A stretch of DNA of 34,115 bases from Acidobacteriota bacterium (lineage in GTDB: Bacteria; Acidobacteriota; Vicinamibacteria; Vicinamibacterales; CAVVIG01): contig QHWJ01000183.1 of assembly GCA_003222535.1 (NCBI GenBank), forward strand, positions 1 to 34,115, given 5' to 3'. The position numbers and the translations under genes were made by a program. Below are positions 24,981 to 33,060 of the stretch, piece after piece; the stretch's first letter is position 1, and the number at the start of each line of letters is the position of its first letter. The notes under the pieces are model-generated. The model saw nothing but the letters and a program-made list of their open reading frames with translations, was not told where the DNA came from and did no database searches.

Positions 24981-25112
24981 GATTGCAGAGTTCAGATTGC
25001 AGAATGCAGATTGCATTGCAGACGTCAGATTGCGGACTGCAGACTGCAGATTCAATTTGAAATCCAATCTGCAATTCAATCTGAAATCTGCAATCAGCAA
25101 TCTGCAATTTCA
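24980..25112. repeat. heptamer-like repeat in facing arms between convergent genes (ATTGCAG type)
   Basis: The left arm (about 24980-25052) has GATTGCAGA, ATTGCGGAC and CTGCAGA variants; the right arm (about 25061-25112) has AATCTGCAATT variants. It is the longest element (about 130 bp) and the most degenerate. It fills the gap between the LuxR-type gene and the S15/CocE-type gene. Confidence 0.85.
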
Positions 25113-25119
25113 GGTGTGC

Positions 25120-26982
25120 TCAAGGCCGCACGACGACCGGGATCGCGACGTGTGACGGGTACTGTGCGGAACGATAGACGCGATGCGTCGCCTTCCGGAA
25201 GTCAGAGGCTGTCGCGTCGAAGATATTGGGCACGGCCGTCTGCGGATTCCGGTCGATGATCGGGAACCACGTGCTCTGCACCTGCACCATCAGCCGGTGT
25301 CCCTTCAGAAACGTGTAGTTCTGCGTGTGCAGGCTGAACGCGTACTCGAGGATCGCGTCCGGCGTGATCGCCTCGGGCTTCTCCGGACTCCGGCGGTACC
25401 TGCCTCTGAACACCTCATTCGAGACCATGAGCTGGTAACCCGCGAGATCCCAGTTTTCGGGATGCTCCTCGGGATAGACGTCGATGAGCTTCACGATCCA
25501 ATCGGCATCGCTCCCGGTCGTCGACGCGAACAGATGCGCCGTCACCTCGCCCGCGATCGTCAGATTCGCGTCGAGGGGCGCCGTTTTCCAGCTCAACACG
25601 TCGGCGCGGTCATCCACGAATCGCTGATCCTCGACGAGCCAGGTCGACCACTTCGAGCCGCCGGGGAAGTAGGTGGGCTGTATGGGACGCTGGCGGTACG
25701 GGACCGGGAAGGCGGGGTCCGACACGTAGGCATCGAACGCCGCATCGCCGCCGGCCGCGGGGCGGTCGAAGGAAAGCGCGCGGTCGGCTCCGAAATAGAT
25801 CGGCCGATCTTCCGTATTCCGCTTCGGCGGCCAGGCGTCCCAGCGGCGCCAGCGATTCGATCCCGCCTCGAACGTCAACGCCTCGGGCATGTCGAGCGGG
25901 CCTTTGTCTTTCAAGAAGTGCGCGAACCAGGGTGCCTGCACGCTCTCGCGGAAGTACTTGCCGGTCGCGCTGTCGAACGGAATCGCGCCGAGGCGGTCGC
26001 CCGGGCCGCTGCTCCACCCCCCGTGCCGCCACGGTCCGACCACGAGGTAGTTGAGGTGCGAAGGGTCGTGTTCTTCGAGGGCGTCGTAGATCCGGACGGG
26101 GCCGTAGAAATCTTCCTGATCCCACCATCCCGCCACATTGAGCGTCGGCACCTTCACCTCGTGGATGTGCGGAATCATCGTCTGGCGCTTCCAGAACTCG
26201 TCGTAATCCGGATGCGCGACAAAATCGTTCCACGTCGGAATCTTTCCGTGAAGATACCGCGCGTTGACGCTGCTGAGCGGACCGAGCGCGAGGTACCAGC
26301 CGAACGTGTCGTAGCGATCGAACGCGAACTGCTGCACGTCCTTGCCGCTTTCCATCATCGCGGCGTACTCGAAGCCGTAGCTCAGACGGAACGCGCCGTT
26401 GTGATGAAAGTCGTCGCCCAGCCACATATCCGCCGGGGACGCCTGCGGCGAGATCGCCTTCAACGCCGGGTGCGGCTCGAGAGCCCCCATGATGGTGGTC
26501 CAGCCATCGTAGGAAATGCCGAGCATGCCGACGCGCCCGTTGTTGCGCGGAACATTCTTGAGCAGCCACTCGATCGTGTCGTACGTATCGGTGCCCTCGT
26601 CGAGCGCCGAGGCATTGCCCGGCGCGCGCGGCGGGCGCTGCATGACGAACGTCCCTTCGGAGCCGAACTTTCCGCGCAGGTCCTGAAACGCGAAGATGTA
26701 GCCTTCGTCGGCCAGCGCCTTGAGATACGAGACAAAGTTGCCGGCGGAACCGTCGACGCCGTACGGCGTGCGCTTCATGATGATCGGCAGCGGTGCGGTT
26801 TGGGCGGTCGGCGTGAAGATCTTCGTGTGAAGACGCACGCCGTCTCGCATTGCGATCATCACGTCGCGGACGGCGAACCGGTCGGCGATGTGCGTATCTT
26901 GCAGGCGCGGGAGCGCCGGCGTGACTGTCACCAGCATGAGAACGAGCGCAACAAGCAGTGGGGGGCGCCTGGGTGTCGTCAT
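25120..26982 (-). CDS. exported CocE/NonD-type hydrolase, alpha-amino-acid ester hydrolase-like
   Basis: 620 residues, peptidase S15 fold. The signal peptide is PPLLVALVLMLVTVTPALP. The triad is Ser157 in GISYDGW, Asp288 in WWDQED and His320 in GPWRHGG. Two further acids beside the Asp (Glu290, Asp291) and the acidic patch in GDDFHHNGAF recall the carboxylate cluster of alpha-amino-acid ester hydrolases, which binds the substrate amino group. A C-terminal jelly-roll domain ends near HVAIPVVVRP. It probably cleaves amino-acid esters or amides outside the cytoplasm. A TACAAT box lies 7 nt before ATG 26982. It sits between the pseudoprotease pair and the intact HtrA. Confidence 0.92.
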   Translation of the reverse strand: MTTPRRPPLLVALVLMLVTVTPALPRLQDTHIADRFAVRDVMIAMRDGVRLHTKIFTPTAQTAPLPIIMKRTPYGVDGSAGNFVSYLKALADEGYIFAFQDLRGKFGSEGTFVMQRPPRAPGNASALDEGTDTYDTIEWLLKNVPRNNGRVGMLGISYDGWTTIMGALEPHPALKAISPQASPADMWLGDDFHHNGAFRLSYGFEYAAMMESGKDVQQFAFDRYDTFGWYLALGPLSSVNARYLHGKIPTWNDFVAHPDYDEFWKRQTMIPHIHEVKVPTLNVAGWWDQEDFYGPVRIYDALEEHDPSHLNYLVVGPWRHGGWSSGPGDRLGAIPFDSATGKYFRESVQAPWFAHFLKDKGPLDMPEALTFEAGSNRWRRWDAWPPKRNTEDRPIYFGADRALSFDRPAAGGDAAFDAYVSDPAFPVPYRQRPIQPTYFPGGSKWSTWLVEDQRFVDDRADVLSWKTAPLDANLTIAGEVTAHLFASTTGSDADWIVKLIDVYPEEHPENWDLAGYQLMVSNEVFRGRYRRSPEKPEAITPDAILEYAFSLHTQNYTFLKGHRLMVQVQSTWFPIIDRNPQTAVPNIFDATASDFRKATHRVYRSAQYPSHVAIPVVVRP

Positions 26983-26989
26983 GGCGGGG

Positions 26990-26995
26990 ATTGTA
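26990..26995 (-). promoter_or_regulatory. -10-like box for a leaderless start
   Basis: TACAAT on the minus strand, 7 nt before ATG 26982 of the S15/CocE-type hydrolase, with a C-rich spacer and no ribosome-binding site. Confidence 0.5.
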
Positions 26996-27045
26996 CAGCC
27001 GGCGCGGGTTGATCACGCTCTATGACGACGCTCGGATAAGCCCTT

Positions 27046-27207
27046 CGCGCTACGTGCAGCCCCCGCGCGAGCCTTCGTAGCGCGACGGCTTTAGAGCTCG
27101 TGAAGAGATACGACGTTCAACGCAGAACTCGCAGAAAAACCTCAATTAAGCATTTTTCTCTGCGGGTTCCGCGGTTTCTGCCTTGTACGTGATTTCTTCA
27201 CAGGCTC
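27046..27207. repeat. compound inverted-repeat region between two minus-strand genes
   Basis: Three nested or adjacent inverted repeats. CGCGCTACG (27046-27054) pairs exactly with CGTAGCGCG (27076-27084). GAGCTCGTGAAGA (27094-27106) pairs 11/13 with 27195-27207. Inside the latter, CGCAGAACTCGCAGAAAAA faces TTTTTCTCTGCGGG and CCGCGGTTTCTG. The units are less regular than in the heptamer elements but built in the same way. No gene is seen here. Confidence 0.6.
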
Positions 27208-27208
27208 T

Positions 27209-28156
27209 TCAGCCGAGCGGCTTCTCCGCCGGCACGACCGTCAGCTGGACGCGCCGGGCCGCCCGCAGGATCGCCAGCGTCGCGGCCACACCGATTCGAT
27301 CGTCGGTGAGGTGGCGGTGCAGATCGTCCACGCCGGTGACGGGCTCGCCCGCGAACGTCAGGAGGACGTCGCCGTCGCGAAGGCCGGCCGTCGCCGCCGG
27401 GCTGTCGGGTTCCACCGAGACGACGAACACTCCTGACGACACGGCCAGCTGATTCGCCCTCGCAACCGCGCGCGGGATCGGCACGTTCTGCCCCGCCACG
27501 CCGATGTAGCTGCGGCGGATGCGGCCGTCGCGGATCAGCCGCGCCGCGACGAATCGCGCCGTGTTGCTCGCGATCGCGAAGCACAGCCCCTGCGCCGGCA
27601 GGATCATCGCCGTGTTGACGCCGATCACTTCTCCTCGCGTCGTCACCAGAGGACCGCCCGAGTTGCCCGGGTTGAGCGCCGCGTCGGTCTGGACGACATC
27701 GTCCATGAGCCGTCCCGATCGCGACCGCAGCGACCGGCCCAGCGCGCTCACGACGCCGGCGGCGACGGAATGCTGGAAACCGTACGGGTTGCCGATCGCG
27801 ATCGCGACCTGTCCGACGCGGACGCGGCGCGAATCGCCGAACGTCGCCCAGGGGAGCGCCGTGCCGTCTATTCGGATGACCGCCAGGTCGGTGTCCGTGT
27901 CGTGTCCAACCACATCCGCCCGGCTCGAGTGGCCGTCGGGCATGACGACGGCCAGGGGTCCGGCGTCGGCAACCACGTGGCTGTTGGTCAGGATGAGACC
28001 GTCTGGCGTGAAAAGGACGCCCGAGCCGCCGCCCCGCCCGGCGTCGATCTTGACGACGGCCGGTCCGACGATCTCGACCGCACGAATCACCGCCTGCGAG
28101 TACGCGTCGAGCAGCTCATCGTCGTCCGGCTGGGAGCGTTCGCGCTGGGGGGCCAC
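27209..28156 (-). CDS. HtrA/Deg-type serine protease (S1C) with PDZ
   Basis: 315 residues from GTG 28156; GTG 28192 and TTG 28177 are upstream options. The triad is complete: His60 in LTNSHVV, Asp90 in TDLAVI, Ser166 in NPGNSGGPL. One PDZ domain follows (VVSVEPDSPAATAGLRDGDVLLTF), ending in a typical LAILRAARRVQLTVVP strand. Neither start gives a clear signal peptide, so its location is uncertain. GTG 28156 was chosen because TACAAT lies 6 nt upstream. HtrA proteases degrade misfolded envelope proteins. Its dead relative lies about 3 kb away on the other strand. Confidence 0.93.
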   Translation of the reverse strand: MAPQRERSQPDDDELLDAYSQAVIRAVEIVGPAVVKIDAGRGGGSGVLFTPDGLILTNSHVVADAGPLAVVMPDGHSSRADVVGHDTDTDLAVIRIDGTALPWATFGDSRRVRVGQVAIAIGNPYGFQHSVAAGVVSALGRSLRSRSGRLMDDVVQTDAALNPGNSGGPLVTTRGEVIGVNTAMILPAQGLCFAIASNTARFVAARLIRDGRIRRSYIGVAGQNVPIPRAVARANQLAVSSGVFVVSVEPDSPAATAGLRDGDVLLTFAGEPVTGVDDLHRHLTDDRIGVAATLAILRAARRVQLTVVPAEKPLG

Positions 28157-28162
28157 CGTTCG

Positions 28163-28168
28163 ATTGTA
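28163..28168 (-). promoter_or_regulatory. -10-like box for a leaderless GTG start
   Basis: TACAAT on the minus strand, 6 nt before GTG 28156 of the HtrA gene. Confidence 0.42.
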
Positions 28169-28211
28169 CGGACTCAATGCGGGCAGGCGCACTACCCAGA
28201 CGGGCAGGTCG

Positions 28212-28290
28212 AGAATTTGGAATTAGGAATTTGGAATTTGGAATGCCGCACGAATTCCAAATTCCAAATTCGTAATTCCAAATTTCAATC
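28212..28290. repeat. heptamer tandem repeat in facing arms (AATTCCA type)
   Basis: The left arm (28212-28244) repeats TTGGAAT; the right arm (28251-28290) repeats AATTCCA. It is very AT-rich against the surrounding DNA. The same unit lies inside lhr at 10201-10234. The right arm runs into the stop codon of the D-aminoacylase remnant. Confidence 0.9.
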
Positions 28291-28642
28291 AGCTCTGAGT
28301 CTTGACTTTCCAGCCCGGGCCGCGCACGACGCGTCCGGGTTTGGCGCCGGTGTGCTCGCCGTCCTTCAGGACTTGAACCCCATTCACCCACACGTGCCGT
28401 ACGCCGGTCGCGTACTGATGGGGCTTCTCGTATGTCGAATGGTCGGCGATGGTCGTGGGATCGAACACGACCACGTCGGCGAAGCAGCCCTGCGCAAGAC
28501 GTCCCCGTTCTGTGATTCTCAGCGTGGCGGCGGGGAGCGACGTGAGCTTCCTGATCGCTTCTTCGATCGGGATCACGTGCTCGTCACGAAGCCCATTCCT
28601 GTCGACGCCGAGACGTGACGCGTTACTGGAACCGGTTTCCAA
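28289..28642 (-). pseudogene. C-terminal fragment of an N-acyl-D-amino-acid deacylase (D-aminoacylase)
   Basis: 117 codons. From about residue 18 it matches the ending of D-aminoacylases as I know them: RDEHVIPIEEAIRKLTSLPA, GCFADVVVFDP, HQYATGVRHVWVNGV and EHTGAKPGRVVRG. Intact enzymes are around 500 residues; the metal-binding barrel is absent. The first 15-17 codons have no family character and run into the hairpin element at 28647-28700. The next gene upstream is a Rid protein, a usual operon partner of D-aminoacylases, so a 5' deletion of an original pair is likely. The remaining frame has no stop, so the loss may be recent. Confidence 0.82.
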
Positions 28643-28646
28643 ACGT

Positions 28647-28700
28647 GTAGGGCGACCCTTTCAGGGTAGCCGCTCGGCGAGGCTGAAAGCCTCGCCCTAC
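28647..28700. repeat. compound CTT(T)CAG-core hairpin element, P2 type
   Basis: Outer arms GTAGGGCGA and TCGCCCTAC enclose two hairpins, CCCTTTCAGGG (28656-28666) and GAGGCTGAAAGCCTC (28679-28693). The first matches the second hairpin inserted in lhr at 9156-9174. It lies at the truncated end of the D-aminoacylase fragment. Confidence 0.85.
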
Positions 28701-28713
28701 GACATCGCCCTGG

Positions 28714-29109
28714 TCACGGCGTCATGAAGGCGTCCGCTTCGATTTCGACGAGCATCTCTGGAATGATCAGCCGGCTGATTCCGAGCATCGCCGTCGCCGG
28801 ACGTATCTCACCGAAGACCGCCCCATGCGCCTGCCCGGCCTTCTCCCAATCGCCAGCGATGTTCACCAGATAGATGCGCGTCCGCACAACGTCCCTGAGG
28901 CTCGCGCCGGCTCTCGCGAGCACCGCCTCGATGTTCTTCAAGGTCTGGATGGTCTGGGCGTGAGCATCCCCGACACCCACGAGATTCCCGTTGTCATCTG
29001 TCGCCGTGGTGCCGGACACCCAGATGTGACTCCCGATTCGTACGGCGCGCGAATAGCCGACGATGGGCTCCCACCGGGTGCCGGAGGAAAAATTTTCACG
29101 CGTCGCCAA
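28714..29109 (-). CDS. Rid-family (YjgF/YER057c/UK114) protein
   Basis: 131 residues from TTG 29109, with GGAG about 8 nt upstream. Rid-fold landmarks are clear: [49 protein letters not shown] and [11 protein letters not shown]. RidA proper hydrolyses reactive imines with an Arg in P-A-R-S; here the same place reads P-A-T-A-M, so the substrate-binding Arg is missing, as in other Rid subfamilies. It is cytoplasmic and probably trimeric. It is downstream of the M14 peptidase and upstream of a D-aminoacylase fragment. The former partnership with that deacylase suggests a role in D-amino-acid metabolism. Confidence 0.9.
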   Translation of the reverse strand: MATRENFSSGTRWEPIVGYSRAVRIGSHIWVSGTTATDDNGNLVGVGDAHAQTIQTLKNIEAVLARAGASLRDVVRTRIYLVNIAGDWEKAGQAHGAVFGEIRPATAMLGISRLIIPEMLVEIEADAFMTP

Positions 29110-29128
29110 CTGGGTGCTCCACTGTGCA

Positions 29129-29190
29129 GTACCGAAGCTCCGCCTCGAACCCGAGGAGTGCCGAGTGGTCGGTTCGCGAATCTAGGTTAC
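29129..29190. repeat. 62-bp imperfect inverted repeat at the 3' end of the M14 peptidase gene, copy 2
   Basis: It begins GTACCGAAGCTCCGCCTCGA and ends with CGCGAATCTAGGTTAC. Its arms match copy 1 at 12819-12882. As there, the right end overlaps the stop codon of a minus-strand gene. The spacer between the arms differs between the copies. Confidence 0.8.
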
Positions 29191-32078
29191 TGGGGCTGCT
29201 CGGTCGTCCGCGTGCCGGCGGCACCTGACGAGGCGCTCCCGTAGTAGATGCCGTTGAAGAACAGCTTGAACGTGCCGTGCGGCTGCGCCCGCCAGAGGAC
29301 CTCGGGACCGAACAGCACCACGCGCCCCTTGCCGACGGGCGCGTCGACGATCGCGACGGCCTGATCGAGATACTGCTGGCCCCAGGCCCAGCCGCTTCGC
29401 AACGGCGTCGCGCTGTCGAACCAGGCGACCGGCTTCACGCCTTTGAGACCCGCCTCCGGCTGCAGACGGAATGCGGGGCTCTCGTCCCACATGACCATTG
29501 CCGTGTCTCCCATCCCGTAGGCGAGCGGGTTCGTGTTGTCGATGCGCGCCTCGAGGATGGTGCCGGGGATGTAGAACTTCTCGCGCGGCAGCGGACGCTC
29601 CGCTCCCCCGGCGATCCGCTCGACGAGCGCGTCGCGAATCGGCAGCCCCAGGTGATGGCCGAGCGAGGTGGACGATCCGATCGTCAACACCGTGCCGCCG
29701 TTCTCAACGAACTTCTTGAGCTCAGGCACGGTCTTCGCGACGGTCACGCGTCCGAGCCAGCCGCGGAATTCCGCCGGGATCGTCTCCGCCGCCGGCTGCC
29801 CGCCGCCGAACCCGCCGCCAGCGGCCTGCTGATCGCGTTCAGGAATGCCGCCGTCCACGAACACGAGCACGTCGTACTTCGCGTTCAGGTTGCCGGCGTC
29901 AAGCGTCTGCGGGAAGACCACTTCGAACGGGAACTCGTACTGCTCGAAGATCCAGCGCGTCCAGCCCGACGGCATCGAGCCGCCGTACTGATCCCACAGC
30001 CCGATGCGCACCGGCTTCAGCTTCATCGAATCGCCGGCCGGCCTGGAGGCCACCGCATCGACGCTGAGGCCCTTGTCGGTCGCGAGTTTCTGCAGAATCG
30101 GGAGCGTCGACGCCTTCGCCGGCACGTACATCGTGCCGACCGGATATTGCCTGCCGTTCGCGCTGGCCGCCGACTTGAGCCAGTAGACTTCTTCGCCGGC
30201 CCTGAGCAGGCGATTGACCGCGACGAACGAGTCGTTCACCTGATGGCTCAGGAGATAGCCTCCGCCGCTGGGCGCCTGTGCGACCTTGCCCGCGGGCAAC
30301 GGCGCGAGATCCGCGATCTTCTCGAACGGACCGTCGAAGCCGTCGAGGATGCGGTCGTATTTGATGCCCATCGAGTACGCGATGTTGTAGCCGGTGACAT
30401 CGTACGGCGGACGAGGCGGGCCGCCCGGGTACGGGATGTCGTCCGGGTGATCCTGCGGCTCGAACATGTCCATCAGGTGCGCGCGGAACGGCTGGGCGCT
30501 CTTCACGACGTAGGAGCCGGCGGGATACGGCTTGCCGGCAACCGTGAACGGCGCCGTCGCGCGATGCACGACCACGCCGCCTTTGATGAGGATGTTGACG
30601 AACTTCGTGGCGGTGAGGAAGTCGGGCTGATCGGAGGGCACGATGAAGCCGCGTGGATCGCGCATCTTCGGATCGTGCAGCACGTTGTTGTAGACGGCGA
30701 TCGGCGCGCCGCCCCGGCCGCCGCCCCCGCCCCGGCCGCCGCGCGGACCGATGTTCTCGGCGCCGCGAGACGCGCCGGCCTGCTCGGCCTCGATCGCCGC
30801 GCGCGCCGCTTCGATTCGCTTCGGATGAATCGTCCAATTGTCCCGGCTCCCTTTCTCGATCGCGTTCTTCGCCATTCTGTACATGTTGAAGAGGAAGTCT
30901 TCCTTCCGCTTCGACGCGATGTCGAGGATGGCGAAGTTGTTCGTGATCGAGTACTCGATGGCCTCGCGGAAGTAGAACGTCCGCGGCTGGATCGGGTTCG
31001 GCACGTCCGCGCGCGGGAGCTGCATGTCCAGCACGAACGGGATCTCGACCGGCGTCGGGTTGCCGATCGTCTCCGTCAGGATGCCGATCTGGTTGTGAAA
31101 GTACGATGTCGTGCGGATGCCGCCGTTGAACCACGTCGAGTACGGCGCCCCCGTGCGCATCACCGCGCCCGGCTTCCCTTCGGCCGCCAGCCGCGTGTGG
31201 ATCGCCGCGCCGATGATGTCGATGCCGAGCGGGATCAGGGGATCGAAGTTGTAGTTGAACGGATCGCGGAACGGCGGCGCGAACAGCACCGCACCGGCCG
31301 GCCCGGTCTGGTGATGGTTGTACATGATGGCCGGGAACCATTCGCGATACATCATCCTGTTCGCGTTCACGCTCTCCGACATGTTCATCATGTAGAAATC
31401 ACGATTGTCGTCGTGGCCGATGTACTTCTGATACAGCCGCGGGACCCCGCCCGTGGACCGCTTCTTCTCGTCCGCTTCGCGCATGTACCAGTTCGATACG
31501 AGCTCCATGCCGTCGGGGTTGACCAGCGTGCACAGGATGACGACGTCGTTCAGGATCCGCAGCGTCTCCGGATCGGATCTCGTGTTCAGGCGGTAGATCG
31601 TCTCGATCAGCTGCTGCGCGCCGAGCACTTCGGTCGCGTGCAGGCCGCCGTCGATCCACACCACCGTTTTGCCGTCCCTCGCGAGCTGGCGCGCCTGATC
31701 GTCGGAGAGGCCGTCGGCGAGCGCCAGCTTGCGGTTCGCCTCCTTGATGAGCGGCAGCCGCCGATGGTTCTCGGGCGACGTGATGATGGCCGTCAGCTCG
31801 GCCCGGCCTTCTTCGGTCTTGCCGATCTCGGCCACGACCATGCGCTCGGACTGCACGTCGAGCTTCCTGAGGTAATCGACGTACTGCGTGTAGTTGACGA
31901 GGTAGTAGTCGTCGCCGATGGCGTGGCCGAACTGGTCCTTCGGCGGCGTGATCCTCGGTGCGGCCGGCTTGTTCTGCGCCACCGGCGCAGCCACACCGAC
32001 CGCGAGAACGACAGCGGCCGCGACCGTCGCGGCGACCGCCGTCGCACGGGCCCTGAGGCCTGCCTTCCTCTTGAACAT
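29187..32078 (-). CDS. exported M14-family zinc metallopeptidase, large form
   Basis: 963 residues. The signal peptide is basic MFKRKAGLRARA followed by a long Ala/Val core, cut near PVAQ. The M14 carboxypeptidase domain (about 55-350) has the first zinc pair His147 and Glu150 in GGLHATE, the third ligand His255 or His256 in YNHHQ, and a later Glu in ILTETIGNP that may be the catalytic base. A Gly/Arg-rich stretch lies near residue 450, and the C-terminal third looks like a class-I glutamine amidotransferase-like fold (FVENGGTVLTIGSSTSLGHH). It probably trims peptides outside the cytoplasm. GAGG precedes the ATG. Confidence 0.93.
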   Translation of the reverse strand: MFKRKAGLRARATAVAATVAAAVVLAVGVAAPVAQNKPAAPRITPPKDQFGHAIGDDYYLVNYTQYVDYLRKLDVQSERMVVAEIGKTEEGRAELTAIITSPENHRRLPLIKEANRKLALADGLSDDQARQLARDGKTVVWIDGGLHATEVLGAQQLIETIYRLNTRSDPETLRILNDVVILCTLVNPDGMELVSNWYMREADEKKRSTGGVPRLYQKYIGHDDNRDFYMMNMSESVNANRMMYREWFPAIMYNHHQTGPAGAVLFAPPFRDPFNYNFDPLIPLGIDIIGAAIHTRLAAEGKPGAVMRTGAPYSTWFNGGIRTTSYFHNQIGILTETIGNPTPVEIPFVLDMQLPRADVPNPIQPRTFYFREAIEYSITNNFAILDIASKRKEDFLFNMYRMAKNAIEKGSRDNWTIHPKRIEAARAAIEAEQAGASRGAENIGPRGGRGGGGGRGGAPIAVYNNVLHDPKMRDPRGFIVPSDQPDFLTATKFVNILIKGGVVVHRATAPFTVAGKPYPAGSYVVKSAQPFRAHLMDMFEPQDHPDDIPYPGGPPRPPYDVTGYNIAYSMGIKYDRILDGFDGPFEKIADLAPLPAGKVAQAPSGGGYLLSHQVNDSFVAVNRLLRAGEEVYWLKSAASANGRQYPVGTMYVPAKASTLPILQKLATDKGLSVDAVASRPAGDSMKLKPVRIGLWDQYGGSMPSGWTRWIFEQYEFPFEVVFPQTLDAGNLNAKYDVLVFVDGGIPERDQQAAGGGFGGGQPAAETIPAEFRGWLGRVTVAKTVPELKKFVENGGTVLTIGSSTSLGHHLGLPIRDALVERIAGGAERPLPREKFYIPGTILEARIDNTNPLAYGMGDTAMVMWDESPAFRLQPEAGLKGVKPVAWFDSATPLRSGWAWGQQYLDQAVAIVDAPVGKGRVVLFGPEVLWRAQPHGTFKLFFNGIYYGSASSGAAGTRTTEQPQ

Positions 32079-32310
32079 ACGAACCTCGTGAAATGATGGG
32101 GCGGACTGCGCGATGGTATCGCGGATCCGTCCTCACGAGGACAGGTAAATCGATCTCGCCGTTGACGCCGGTCGAGGGACCATCGCGCGACGCGATGAAC
32201 GATGCCCGGCAGGCAACAGCAGTCGACTCCGACTTCGTCAAGCCAGACATCGATCGTCCTTGAGGGGTCGGCGACCGACGGCCGACGCGACCAACGAGCA
32301 GCATTGACGG

Positions 32311-32994
32311 CTATCGACTCACGACCAACGACTCGCGCCGGAGCCGTACAGCCATCACTCGCCGCTGCAACGGATCGATCTGAAATCCCCGGCTCTCGGC
32401 GGCGAACAATTCGCGCGCGGATCGGCTGGCCTTCATCAGGCCGTGCTCGGTGTGGATCTTCGACGCCAGCAGATAGTGGCCCAGCTCGTGCGCAAGAGCC
32501 CGCCCCATGGCTCGCGCGCTCAGAATCTCACGCTGTTTCAGCGGCATCTGACTGAGGAGCCCGACGACCTCCTGCGCGACGGCCATCAACCGGTCCACGT
32601 TGGCGTAGGAGAGATAGATCTCCTGCCCCGGCGCCGCATCATCGAACCTGATCCAGCCGAGCGGCAGTCTGCCGTCACGCATCGGTAGCGTCTCGTTCCC
32701 GATGACGACCCGGAGGGTGGCCGCCGGGTAGGGACCCGCCTCGTTGCCGCTGGCGTACGGATCGACCTCGCGCGTCGCGCGCCGCCACACGAAAGTGAAC
32801 CCGCTGCCGCGCCACACGGCATCGGTCTCCGCGAGCACGCTCGACACCAGCGACGCCGATATGTCCGGCGCCGACACGACGTCGACGATCATCGGCGGCA
32901 CCGATGTGAACGCGGTAATTCCCGGAGCTGTCCCGCTCGCGGCGAAGGCGTGCGATGCGTACAGAGCAGCGGCGAGGCTCGTGGCGATCAGCAT
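32311..32994 (-). CDS. small exported HExxH protein, putative metalloprotease
   Basis: 227 residues. The signal peptide is LIATSLAAALYASHAFA. The zinc motif is HELGHYLLASKIHTEHGLM: His169, Glu170, His173, with His181 or His184 as the third ligand. This spacing is longer than the metzincin HExxHxxGxxH. Met187 may act as a Met-turn. The N-terminal part (about 40-130) has Trp-rich strands (VWRGSGFTFVWRR). The last codons (RRESLVVSR) are built from CGACTCA-type 7-mers at about 32313-32336, which look like the edge of a repeat. TATAAG lies 7 nt before the ATG. Confidence 0.75.
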   Translation of the reverse strand: MLIATSLAAALYASHAFAASGTAPGITAFTSVPPMIVDVVSAPDISASLVSSVLAETDAVWRGSGFTFVWRRATREVDPYASGNEAGPYPAATLRVVIGNETLPMRDGRLPLGWIRFDDAAPGQEIYLSYANVDRLMAVAQEVVGLLSQMPLKQREILSARAMGRALAHELGHYLLASKIHTEHGLMKASRSARELFAAESRGFQIDPLQRRVMAVRLRRESLVVSR

Positions 32995-33060
32995 CTTGCG
33001 TCTTATAGACGGATGCGATCGTCAGAAGTTTGATGTTCGGAATCGTGACGAACGGACGTG

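Noticed and set aside
27046-27084. Intrinsic terminator of the S15/CocE-type gene
   Set aside because: That gene reads away from this site (it lies upstream of its start), and no T-tract follows the stem.
29277-32096. 939-codon plus-strand open frame
   Set aside because: It is antisense to the M14 peptidase, produced by GC-rich codon bias; no motif is seen.
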